Shown: positions 1 to 6,326 of the stretch, piece by piece
Layout: every line of letters starts with the position of its first letter
Numbering within the stretch: the first letter of the stretch is position 1
NCBI GenBank assembly: GCA_016783355.1
Contig: JADHWR010000043.1
Coordinates: forward strand, 1-9,492
DNA length: 9,492 bases
From: Candidatus Omnitrophota bacterium
GTDB lineage: Bacteria > Omnitrophota > Gorgyraeia > Gygaellales > JAHJCI01
Reading direction: 5' to 3'
The notes under the pieces: generated by a model
Told to the model about the DNA's origin: nothing
Databases searched by the model: none
The model's input: the letters and a program-made list of their open reading frames with translations, nothing else
Translations under genes and position numbers: made by a program

Positions 1-269
1 GGCTCATAGCCGATTTCGCGCCAATCATAAGGAGAGGGGTCAAATTCATTCAATACGCCATCTCCATCAAAATCATTGTCGTGGCGTCGGGGCTTGCTAT
101 AATCCTGATTTAAAGTTGAAATTGCCTGCCTCTCTATATCATCAGGAATAAGCCAATCATTATGCTTATGCCATCCTGGGCTGCGCTCGCCGTAAGCCCC
201 GTTCGAAAAAATCAGACTCGGTATACAGGTAAAGGTTATGATTAAAGATATAATGGTCAATCTTCTCAT
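1..269 (-). CDS. Secreted protein with calcium-binding-loop motif, N-terminal part only
   Basis: Only the first 89 residues are in the window; the gene runs off at base 1. The N-terminus looks like a signal peptide: MRR, then a hydrophobic stretch at about residues 4-22, with likely cleavage near residues 22-25 (IFSNGA). Residues 64-78 hold an acidic loop with D66, D68, D70, N74 and D77 in the spacing of thrombospondin type 3 or dockerin/EF-hand-like calcium loops (DFDGDGVLNEFD). This supports a calcium-stabilised extracytoplasmic protein. Its ATG (267-269) overlaps the TGA of the macro-Nudix gene as ATGA, so translation is probably coupled. The start is supported by that overlap and by the signal peptide. 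The catalytic or binding domain lies outside the window, so the function is unknown. Confidence 0.72.
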   Translation of the reverse strand, partial: MRRLTIISLIITFTCIPSLIFSNGAYGERSPGWHKHNDWLIPDDIERQAISTLNQDYSKPRRHDNDFDGDGVLNEFDPSPYDWREIGYE

Positions 270-1189
270 TTTAAATAATCTTCAATAATCTTTTTGTGGT
301 CAAAGGCAAGATTGTAATCATTAATTGCAGCGGGTTTTACTATGTTTAAAGTTGCTGCATCACTGCCTGACTTTGGCACGCCACAACCCTTGGCAATATA
401 GACTGTTGAGATTGTATGAAAACGGGGGTCGCGCAGAGGCTCTGAATAAGTATGGAATTGTTTTAAATCCTCTAAATCTAATCCTGTCTCCTCTTTTGCT
501 TCACGCCGAACCGCCTCCTCAAGACTCTCGGCGTAGTCAACAAATCCTCCGGGCAGCGCCCAGCCAAAAGGAGGATTGCTGCGTTTAATTAAAACAATGC
601 CTTCAGGCATCTCAATTATTGCATCCACAGTAACAAAAGGTCCTTTTCCCAGCTTATTTACAATATAGTCAAGGTATCTAAATACAGTCTGCTTAAAGAT
701 TGTGTAGGCTTTTCTGTCATAAAGACAAAAGGTAATCTTACACAGAGATGACTGCGCCTCTTTTATGTGCCTAAATATCTCCTGTGCCATAATTTTGGCT
801 GCTGCCAGATACGAAAATCCACCCACGCCACAGCCAAGAGCAGGAAAGGCGATTGATTCAACCCTTAGATTCTTTGCCAGCTCTAAACTATTTGCGCATG
901 ATTGTCTAATTTTTAATTCATCAGTCTTGAAATCCATTCCCATTGTTGCGGCATGAATCACATATTTAGCCGGCAAATTTCCTGCTGATGTTACTGCTGC
1001 CTCGCCAACCCTTATTGGGCCTTTCCTGCGCGCTTCTTCCTCAATGCCCTTGCCGCCCTTTTTCTTTATTGCACCAGCCACCCCGCCTCCCATCATAAGT
1101 TTATTGTTGGCAGCATTAACAATTGCCTCAACCTGTAATTGCGTAATATCACCCTCAATCACTTCGATTTCACAATTTCTTATCTTCAT
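266..1189 (-). CDS. Macro domain fused to Nudix hydrolase (probable ADP-ribose processing enzyme)
   Basis: Two domains of ADP-ribose metabolism lie in one 307-residue cytosolic protein. Residues 1-170 are a macro domain: GDIT at 13-16, NAANN at 25-29, the glycine-rich GGGVAGAI loop at 34-41, IHA at 78-80 and FPALGCGVGGF at 115-125 are the usual ADP-ribose-contacting segments. Residues 183-307 are a Nudix hydrolase with a complete Nudix box at 215-237 (G-x5-E-x7-RE-x-x-EE-x-G; E221, R229, E230, E233, E234). Around it, the protein resembles archaeal-type ADP-ribose pyrophosphatases (MJ1149-like): FGWALPGGF, the RDPRFHT stretch and the C-terminal LAFDHKKIIEDYL. The likely role is that the macro domain releases or binds ADP-ribose from O-acetyl-ADP-ribose or ADP-ribosylated targets and the Nudix domain splits it to AMP and ribose 5-phosphate. 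The joint pathway is inferred; the domains are clear. It starts 47 bases after apgM, with AGGTAGGG as ribosome-binding site. Confidence 0.93.
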   Translation of the reverse strand: MKIRNCEIEVIEGDITQLQVEAIVNAANNKLMMGGGVAGAIKKKGGKGIEEEARRKGPIRVGEAAVTSAGNLPAKYVIHAATMGMDFKTDELKIRQSCANSLELAKNLRVESIAFPALGCGVGGFSYLAAAKIMAQEIFRHIKEAQSSLCKITFCLYDRKAYTIFKQTVFRYLDYIVNKLGKGPFVTVDAIIEMPEGIVLIKRSNPPFGWALPGGFVDYAESLEEAVRREAKEETGLDLEDLKQFHTYSEPLRDPRFHTISTVYIAKGCGVPKSGSDAATLNIVKPAAINDYNLAFDHKKIIEDYLK

Positions 1190-1199
1190 TAAATGCCCT

Positions 1200-1233
1200 A
1201 CCTTTCTGTCCCACCGCGTAGGTGGGACAAGGT
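1200..1233 (-). promoter_or_regulatory. Hairpin in the apgM/macro-Nudix spacer, touching the ribosome-binding site
   Basis: A perfect 9-base-pair inverted repeat (TGTCCCACC/GGTGGGACA at 1207-1215 and 1221-1229, 5-base loop) fills the spacer. The stem can be lengthened by five outer pairs (ACCTT with AAGGT) across a 3-base bulge. It has no following T-run on the transcribed strand, so a simple intrinsic terminator is unlikely. The outer arm AAGGT (1204-1200) is the first half of the AGGTAGGG ribosome-binding site before the ATG at 1189, so the fold could limit translation of the macro-Nudix gene or process the mRNA. The structure is visible; the function is inferred. Confidence 0.6.
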
Positions 1234-1236
1234 TAT

Positions 1237-2520
1237 TTACCCATGGGAAAATTTTATAAGGAGAGGGAGGAGTTGCCGGCCAAAAAGTTCGCCTAAAGAC
1301 CCGGATTGTGCTGTTTTCTCAGAAAAATTCTCGCTTCCATCAGAACTAATTCCTGCACCGCAAACTAAAACAGGAACCGGGTCAGCAGAATGAGCCTTAA
1401 TCTTACAAACGGTGGAATGATCTGCAGTTACAGCAATAACTGTCTGATTAAGATTAATCTTTTCAAGAAGAGGGGTAAAAAAGAACTTATCGATTGCTTC
1501 AATGATCTCCTTCTTTTTGTAAAAATCCCCCTCATGCGCTGGTTCATCTGGTCCTTTAATATGAATATATAAACCGTCAAATTCTTTAATTTTTGCCTCG
1601 GCAATCCTTGCCCAGATAGAATAATCAACTTCTAAATCACCTGTTGGCTTTTGCACATCAACCACATCCATACCTGTCAAAAGCGCAATTCCCTTTTCTA
1701 CGGGCATCTCGACAAAAGAGCCGAATCTTAAGTTATAAAGCGAATTTATCGAGGGAAACTCGGGAAGACAATTTCCTGCATCACGACTAAGAATAATATT
1801 CGCAGGGAGCTTGTGCTCAGAGACTCTCTTTTTGTTAACAATGCAGGCTTGAAGCACTTTATGTGATTTTGTGGTAAACTGATTGACTAAACGTGCGGCT
1901 AAAATCGCTCCCTCTGAATCCTCAAGGCCCGACATTGGTCTTGATAGACTCACGCTGTTCGAGAAGACTTCTAATGCTATGCCAAATACACCCTCCCTGC
2001 CATAGGCAGGGTCTATATTTGTAATCCAGCCGGATAAATTCTTTTTTTTTGTCCTAATCACAAGCACGCCTCGGTGTCCAATGGTATTTTTAAATTCAAA
2101 AGAGGCGCCTGTTAAGACTACCTTTTCATTTATCTCTTTAGAAAGAGCTGCTGCCTCAGGAGTCTCTAAGGTCCGGCCTACGCGCCTGTCTCTAATCGTC
2201 TTTCCATCATCTTCAACTGTCGCAAAATTAACACGCAGGGCTAAATCACCCTTCTCTACCTTCAGGCCTTCGGCAAAAGACTCAAGTGGCCCTCTTCCTG
2301 TATAGTGCTTCAGGGCATCATAACCCAAAAGGCTAATCACAGCAATATCTGATTCGGGAGCAAGGCCCTTTTTAACCGGATAAAGTAAACCTGTTTTACC
2401 CAACCTTGCAAGATTATCCAGATTAGGTGTATCTGCTGCCTCAACCGGGGTTTTATTACCCAGTTCCTCGATCGCTAAATCACCAAGACCATCTAAAACT
2501 ATGTATAAAATCTTATGCAT
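1237..2520 (-). CDS. apgM: Cofactor-independent phosphoglycerate mutase, archaeal type (ApgM)
   Basis: This enzyme interconverts 3-phosphoglycerate and 2-phosphoglycerate without 2,3-bisphosphoglycerate, in cytosolic glycolysis and gluconeogenesis. At 427 residues it has the usual ApgM length. It shows the alkaline-phosphatase-superfamily metal site: VLDGLGD near the N-terminus (D10), the phosphoserine nucleophile in PESDIAV (S57), KGPDEPAHEGD at 322-332 (D325, H329), TADHST at 365-370 (D367, H368) and H377 before DPVPVLV. The N-terminal run TPVEAADTPNLD is also typical. The ATG at 2520 is chosen because MHKILYIVLDG is the normal family N-terminus. No good Shine-Dalgarno lies before it, and the heptad repeat (2527-2631) ends only six bases upstream, so the repeat may have displaced or replaced the leader. 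A run of nine A on the coding strand (around 2042-2050) leaves the frame intact. It probably shares a transcript with the macro-Nudix gene. Confidence 0.94.
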   Translation of the reverse strand: MHKILYIVLDGLGDLAIEELGNKTPVEAADTPNLDNLARLGKTGLLYPVKKGLAPESDIAVISLLGYDALKHYTGRGPLESFAEGLKVEKGDLALRVNFATVEDDGKTIRDRRVGRTLETPEAAALSKEINEKVVLTGASFEFKNTIGHRGVLVIRTKKKNLSGWITNIDPAYGREGVFGIALEVFSNSVSLSRPMSGLEDSEGAILAARLVNQFTTKSHKVLQACIVNKKRVSEHKLPANIILSRDAGNCLPEFPSINSLYNLRFGSFVEMPVEKGIALLTGMDVVDVQKPTGDLEVDYSIWARIAEAKIKEFDGLYIHIKGPDEPAHEGDFYKKKEIIEAIDKFFFTPLLEKINLNQTVIAVTADHSTVCKIKAHSADPVPVLVCGAGISSDGSENFSEKTAQSGSLGELFGRQLLPLLIKFSHG

Positions 2521-2526
2521 CTTAAT

Positions 2527-2631
2527 AGTGTAAAGTGTAAAGCGAAAAACGTAAAACTAAGGTGTAAAGTTTAAAGTTTTTTAATAAAGTTTTGTGTTTC
2601 AACTTTGCGCTTTGCGCTTTGACTCTTGCGC
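2527..2631. repeat. Heptad-periodic inverted repeat, copy 1
   Basis: The left arm on the plus strand reads in 7-base units (AGTGTAA twice, AGCGAAA, AACGTAA, then looser units). The right arm reads in complementary units (CTTTGCG twice, then CTTTGAC and TCTTGCG). The arms are imperfectly complementary, so either strand could form a long irregular hairpin. Bases 2538-2581 match the reverse complement of 9037-9080 at 39 of 44 positions by hand count, so this is a flipped, diverged copy of the element at 8980-9092. It fills the LacI/apgM spacer. Confidence 0.8.
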
Positions 2632-2655
2632 TATCTGAATTCAAGGTATTATCAA

Positions 2656-3660
2656 TCAAGATTTAGAGATAGAACTGCAGGATTGCCTAATTACTAACTC
2701 GCAGGGCAAAACCAGCTTAATATTCTTCTTAATCTGTGCCCTCATCAGATTATTTAAGAATTTTACACTTTCTTGCGCCATCTTAACTAATGGCTGTCTG
2801 ACCGTAGTCAGGGCTACTGGTGCATAAAGCCCCATCGGATTATCATCAAAGCCAATAACAGAAAAATCCCTGGGGATTTCTTTATTCAGCTCTGTAGCAA
2901 CTGAGATTAACTCCAAAGCCATAGAATCAGAAGCAACAAAGATTGCTGTAGGAGGACTTTTTAACTTCAGCAACTCCTTTGCTGCCTGGCGCGCTTGCGC
3001 TCGGGAATAATCTGTCTTTATTACATAATCCTCAATATAGGGCAATTTATTTTTCTCTAAAGCAATTCTGTAGCCTTCTAAACGAAGCTGCGCCGCCTGA
3101 GTAACTAAATCTCCGGCAATATGAGCAATTCGTCTGTGACCAAGAGCAACTAAATAATCAACAGCCTGGGCTGCCCCACCCTTATTGTCAATAGAAATAC
3201 AACTTGCTCTTTTATCTTCTAAGGTATGATTGATTACCACCGTAGGAATCTCAAACCTGAGGGCATCGCTTAATTGGTGCATATTGCCAATAATATCCGC
3301 AAAGATAATTCCACCTATACCGCTTAAGTTAAGGCTTGATTTGCTATCGGTAAGATGTAAAAGTAAATCTAACTTTAGCGCTTCACACAGTGTGCCAATG
3401 CCTCGGATTAACTCAAGAACATAAAAAGAATAAAATACGCCCTCATAACGGGGAATGACCAAAGCAATGACATCAAGAAGTTTTCTCTTCGCCAAGCGCC
3501 TGGCAACGAGAGAAGGCTTAAAATTGAGCTTCTTGACTACCTCTAAAACCTTCTTACGATTATCTTCTTTTACGGAAGGATTTTCATTGATGACGCGAGA
3601 AACAGTAGCAATAGAGACGCCACTGGCATGCGCAACATCTTTTATGGAAAGGGGCCTCAT
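2656..3660 (-). CDS. LacI-family transcriptional regulator
   Basis: This is a cytosolic DNA-binding regulator that probably responds to a sugar or sugar phosphate. Its 334 residues are the normal LacI/GalR length. Residues 5-24 form the helix-turn-helix (SIKDVAHASGVSIATVSRVI), followed by VINENPSV and the hinge helix near 48-60 (KPSLVARRLAKRK) that binds the minor groove. The rest is a periplasmic-binding-protein-like effector domain: GHRRIAHIAGD at 174-184, TAIFVASDSMALE at 238-250 and VIGFDDN at 268-274, then LTTVRQP at 284-290, all classic family segments. Its ATG (3658-3660) overlaps the TAA of the coiled-coil gene as TAATG, with only a weak GAGTAGAG upstream, so it is probably translated by coupling. 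The effector and operators cannot be told from sequence; nearby glycoside hydrolase genes make carbohydrate control likely. Confidence 0.94.
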   Translation of the reverse strand: MRPLSIKDVAHASGVSIATVSRVINENPSVKEDNRKKVLEVVKKLNFKPSLVARRLAKRKLLDVIALVIPRYEGVFYSFYVLELIRGIGTLCEALKLDLLLHLTDSKSSLNLSGIGGIIFADIIGNMHQLSDALRFEIPTVVINHTLEDKRASCISIDNKGGAAQAVDYLVALGHRRIAHIAGDLVTQAAQLRLEGYRIALEKNKLPYIEDYVIKTDYSRAQARQAAKELLKLKSPPTAIFVASDSMALELISVATELNKEIPRDFSVIGFDDNPMGLYAPVALTTVRQPLVKMAQESVKFLNNLMRAQIKKNIKLVLPCELVIRQSCSSISKS

Positions 3661-4859
3661 TAATACTCTACTCTATCGCCGATTTTAAAGGACGTGTTTG
3701 CTACTTTTATATCACAGGCAGCAATTGTCTTTCTTACCTGAATTACCTCAATATTACCGATAACCTGATTATCACGCAAAACAGAAAAACTCATTCCCAT
3801 CCTGATGCCTTTATTTTCACCTAAATCTACCACTACAAAATTATGGTCTTTATTTACCGCAATCAGCTTTCCACTCAGGCTCTGCCTACCGCTAGATGAA
3901 ACAACAATCGGAGGTAACTCGACCGATTCTCGTGTTTGTTCTTTCTGTTCTGGTTGTATCTTTGTTTCTTCCTTTTTAGGTTCCTGCTGCAGAGTCTGGG
4001 CTACTGCTAATGGCTTTAATAATTCAGTCTTTATTCTTTCAATCTGAATGGCCTTTTGCTTAAGCATCAGCTCTGTCTCTCTTATTTGGCGAGCCAACCC
4101 TCCTTTCTCCTCCTCTGTTTTATCTAACTTTTCTTGTAAAGTGCTCTCTTGTTTAGTTAACAAACCAATCTGTCTGCGCAATGTTTTGTTTTCGCTTTTA
4201 ATTGTCTGTAGATTATTTAATAATTGGTTTCTATCGTTTTTCTCCCGCACCAGCTCTACAGAGATAGTATCTAATAACTTCTGATTATACTCAAATTTTC
4301 TCTGCAAATCCTGGTGGTCCTGCATCAATCCTGTAATCTCTAATTCTAAAGATGTCCTCTCTCTTTGCATCTGTCTGTTTCCTGTCCTTAATTCTTTTAA
4401 CTCATCGATTAAACTCTCAAGATGCATCTCTAACTGCGCCTTTTCCTTTAACACAGCTGCCCAATAAGCATCAGGGGTTATTACCTCTTTTTCTTCTGAC
4501 ACGGGGGTTCTTATTATTACCTCGGGCTTTTTCTTTAATCTCTCTAATAAGTCTTCTCTCTCTTTATCTAACAGATCATATTTATTTTTTAGCTGCTCTT
4601 TCTCAAAAGATAAACGCTCAAGTTCTTCGTTTATGCTATCTATTTTTGTCTTCAGTCTCCTTTTCTCATCCAGGCCAGTGTTAAATTTATCTAACAAACC
4701 TCTATTTTCGCTGGCTAGTCGCTGCGCATCTTTCTTAGCTATGCTATATTTATTCTGCAAAACTGCTCTTGTTGCAGAAAGCGTGAAAATAATAATCGTA
4801 CTGATGCCTAAAAGTATAACGAGGCCTAAGAAAATAAGTTTTTCTTTTTTTCGCTCCAT
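3660..4859 (-). CDS. Membrane-anchored coiled-coil protein with C-terminal beta domain
   Basis: I recognise no named family. The 399 residues divide into a short basic cytosolic tail (MERKKEK), one transmembrane helix (about 8-28), a long heptad-rich coiled coil (about 35-112 and 133-282, broken near 112-132 by KPEVIIRTPVSEE), a Pro/Gln/Glu linker (283-318), and a compact C-terminal domain (324-399). That domain reads GKLIAVNKDHNFVVVDLG, then GIRMGMSFSVLRD, VIGNIEVIQV and KIGDRVEY, a small beta-barrel-like pattern I associate with FlgT-like C-terminal domains in envelope proteins. The helix has no cleavage site, so a signal anchor with the rod outside the cytoplasm is likely. The start is supported by GGGGG six bases before the ATG. 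The gene follows the ROK regulator after 103 bases and overlaps LacI by one base. A structural or tethering role is a guess. Confidence 0.85.
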   Translation of the reverse strand: MERKKEKLIFLGLVILLGISTIIIFTLSATRAVLQNKYSIAKKDAQRLASENRGLLDKFNTGLDEKRRLKTKIDSINEELERLSFEKEQLKNKYDLLDKEREDLLERLKKKPEVIIRTPVSEEKEVITPDAYWAAVLKEKAQLEMHLESLIDELKELRTGNRQMQRERTSLELEITGLMQDHQDLQRKFEYNQKLLDTISVELVREKNDRNQLLNNLQTIKSENKTLRRQIGLLTKQESTLQEKLDKTEEEKGGLARQIRETELMLKQKAIQIERIKTELLKPLAVAQTLQQEPKKEETKIQPEQKEQTRESVELPPIVVSSSGRQSLSGKLIAVNKDHNFVVVDLGENKGIRMGMSFSVLRDNQVIGNIEVIQVRKTIAACDIKVANTSFKIGDRVEY

Positions 4860-4865
4860 TCAGTT

Positions 4866-4870
4866 CCCCC
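4866..4870 (-). promoter_or_regulatory. Ribosome-binding site of the coiled-coil gene
   Basis: GGGGG followed by AACTGA and ATG gives a strong Shine-Dalgarno with a six-base spacer. It fixes the start of the coiled-coil gene at 4859. It lies just outside the palindromic element at 4877-4953. Confidence 0.75.
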
Positions 4871-4876
4871 TTTTCT

Positions 4877-4953
4877 CCCGTAAGATATTATGCCGAAGTC
4901 TCGGCATGCCGAAGATAGACTTCAAAGAAATACTACATTCGGCATCCTACGGG
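4877..4953. repeat. 77-base nested palindromic intergenic element
   Basis: The ends form an inverted repeat: CCCGTA at 4877-4882 pairs with TACGGG at 4948-4953, and GCCGAA near 4892 pairs with TTCGGC at 4938-4943. Inside lie a small hairpin (ATGCCGA/TCGGCAT, 4890-4907, four-base loop), a perfect 12-base palindrome TCGGCATGCCGA (4901-4912) and a direct repeat of ATGCCGAAG (4890 and 4906). No T-run follows on the transcribed side, so it is not a standard terminator. It fills most of the ROK/coiled-coil spacer and is distinct from the heptad repeats. A mobile REP/MITE-like origin or an mRNA-processing role is inferred; only one copy is present here. Confidence 0.65.
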
Positions 4954-4962
4954 CTCAAGCAT

Positions 4963-6201
4963 TTATCCTTTATAAGCAAATATCCTTTGCATGACAATGC
5001 TCGCTGCCCCTTGCGCTATCGCATTTTCTCTTAATTGTGAATAGACAACCTTTAAATTATCTGTAGCTTCACAAAAGCCCCAATCATTTATTGTCTGGGT
5101 AACGTTATTTAAGAATTCTTCGCCTGCCTCCTCAAAACTACCCCCAATTACTACTACATCAGGATTTAACAAATTTACTAAATAGGCAATTTTTATGCCT
5201 AACTTCTTTGCTGCAATGTCCAAACTTGCTTTGGCAAGTTCATCCCCGGAAAGGGCAGCATTAAAAATTATCTTGAGACTCAGTTTCTCAATCTTATAAT
5301 CAATGAAACTATGAATCTGCTTTCCTCCATTTTGATTATTTAATAATCTATTCTTTACATCTTCCACAATACCTAAATCTGTCTGCCAGGGCTTTAAAAA
5401 ACTGATATCGCCAAATTCAGGGTTAAATTGCTCTTTTTTGCGACTGTAAATGCAAAGTTCGCCTGCACAACCGATGCTGCCCGTATAAAGTTCTCCGTTA
5501 ATCATTATGCCTGCGCCGACGCCGCTAAACATATAAACGACATCTTTCACATCAGAGCCTAAAACCAGCCATTGCTCACCGAAACATGCGCAATTTGCAT
5601 CATTCTCCACAATTACAGGAAAACCAAACTCCTTTCCAATTAAATCGCCCAAAGAAGGATTTAAAGAAACATAATAAACATCTGCTCCTATTCTCTGTGG
5701 CCAGCGAAAAGTTCCACTCTTTTTATTTATTATACCGGCAAGACCCACCCCAATTCCTTTAATATTGCCGGTATATTCTTTGGAGCGACGAAGAATTTCG
5801 CGGATTATACTGAGAATTGACTCTATTACCCCTTCAACAGAAATACGTTCGGGAGAAAGTTGTGTTTTAAGTAGAATACGGCCTTTTGCATCGATTAAAA
5901 CTCCCACAATATTATTGAGATTCACACCCACTCCTATACCAAAGGCGCAATTGCTATTAAACTCCAAAAGCATCGGCCGCCGGCCGCCCTCAGAGATATC
6001 TAATTCGGCTTCCTTAACAAGATTATCTTTCAAAAAATCATCAACATAATTAGAAACAGTTACAATATTAAATCCTGTGCGCGCTGATATATCAGTTCGA
6101 CTAATCGGCCCAAAACGCCTCAGTATCTGCAGAATCTCAAGACCGCGTTTCTCCTTTTCCGTAAGCCTTCTTCCTTCAAGATTTACTAATTCCATAGACA
6201 T
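4963..6201 (-). CDS. ROK-family transcriptional regulator (NagC/XylR/Mlc type)
   Basis: This is a cytosolic sugar-responsive regulator of 412 residues. Residues 17-65 form a winged helix-turn-helix (RFGPISRTDISARTGFN, then VSNYVDDFLKDNLV), joined by the usual GGRRP linker (72-76) to a sugar-kinase-like ROK domain. Visible ROK segments are GIGVGLAG (149-156), ENDANCACFGEQW (199-211, with D201 at the kinase catalytic Asp), GVGAGIMINGELYTGSIGCAGE (227-248) and NPDVVVIGG (346-354). The N-terminal DxGxT phosphate motif is replaced (GVGVNLNN), which fits a regulator rather than a kinase. The family's zinc site is missing: the GExGH histidine is GELCI here and the CxCG..GC segment is absent. AGAAGGA precedes the ATG at 6201 by only three bases; the second ATG (6195), nine bases away, may be used instead. 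The promoter at 6256-6284 makes this the first gene of its transcript. Confidence 0.93.
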   Translation of the reverse strand: MSMELVNLEGRRLTEKEKRGLEILQILRRFGPISRTDISARTGFNIVTVSNYVDDFLKDNLVKEAELDISEGGRRPMLLEFNSNCAFGIGVGVNLNNIVGVLIDAKGRILLKTQLSPERISVEGVIESILSIIREILRRSKEYTGNIKGIGVGLAGIINKKSGTFRWPQRIGADVYYVSLNPSLGDLIGKEFGFPVIVENDANCACFGEQWLVLGSDVKDVVYMFSGVGAGIMINGELYTGSIGCAGELCIYSRKKEQFNPEFGDISFLKPWQTDLGIVEDVKNRLLNNQNGGKQIHSFIDYKIEKLSLKIIFNAALSGDELAKASLDIAAKKLGIKIAYLVNLLNPDVVVIGGSFEEAGEEFLNNVTQTINDWGFCEATDNLKVVYSQLRENAIAQGAASIVMQRIFAYKG

Positions 6202-6255
6202 AGTTCCTTCTCTTTAATGAATATAAGTAATTGATTTTTTTAGAGATTCCACTTT

Positions 6256-6284
6256 ATTGTATAAAAAGAAGAAAATTAAGTCAA
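6256..6284 (-). promoter_or_regulatory. Sigma70-type promoter for the ROK gene
   Basis: On the transcribed strand TTGACT (-35, 6284-6279), a 17-base spacer and TACAAT (-10, 6261-6256) match the consensus at five of six positions in each box with ideal spacing. Transcription would start near 6249, giving a leader of roughly 48 bases. This is the only strong promoter I can read in the window, and it probably also serves the coiled-coil and lacI genes. Confidence 0.8.
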
Positions 6285-6286
6285 GC

Positions 6287-6326
6287 AATTTCTTAAGTTC
6301 TTTGTTTTCTAAATTTGTAAGAAATT
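6287..6326. promoter_or_regulatory. AT-rich inverted repeat beside the ROK promoter (possible operator)
   Basis: AATTTCTTA (6287-6295) and TAAGAAATT (6318-6326) are perfect 9-base inverted arms separated by 22 bases. One arm sits two bases upstream of the -35 box; the other overlaps the TPR gene stop codon. The arms are AT-rich, as are NagC/Mlc operators, so ROK autoregulation is possible. A weak hairpin end for the TPR transcript is an alternative, although there is no GC-rich stem or T-run. Confidence 0.4.

Noticed and set aside
1428..1628. 66-residue minus-strand frame inside apgM
   Set aside because: It is an alternative frame of an intact, well-recognised gene.
4352..4684. 110-residue plus-strand reading frame
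   Set aside because: It lies wholly within the coiled-coil gene on the opposite strand, has no ribosome-binding site I can see and no recognisable domain.
4877..4953. Intrinsic terminator after the ROK gene
   Set aside because: The stem is interrupted, and the transcribed strand continues with GAGAAAAGGGGG rather than a T-run.
4633..5034. 133-residue plus-strand reading frame
   Set aside because: It is antisense to two strong minus-strand genes and crosses the palindromic element; its Ser/Phe/Leu-rich translation is typical of the reverse of a coiled coil.
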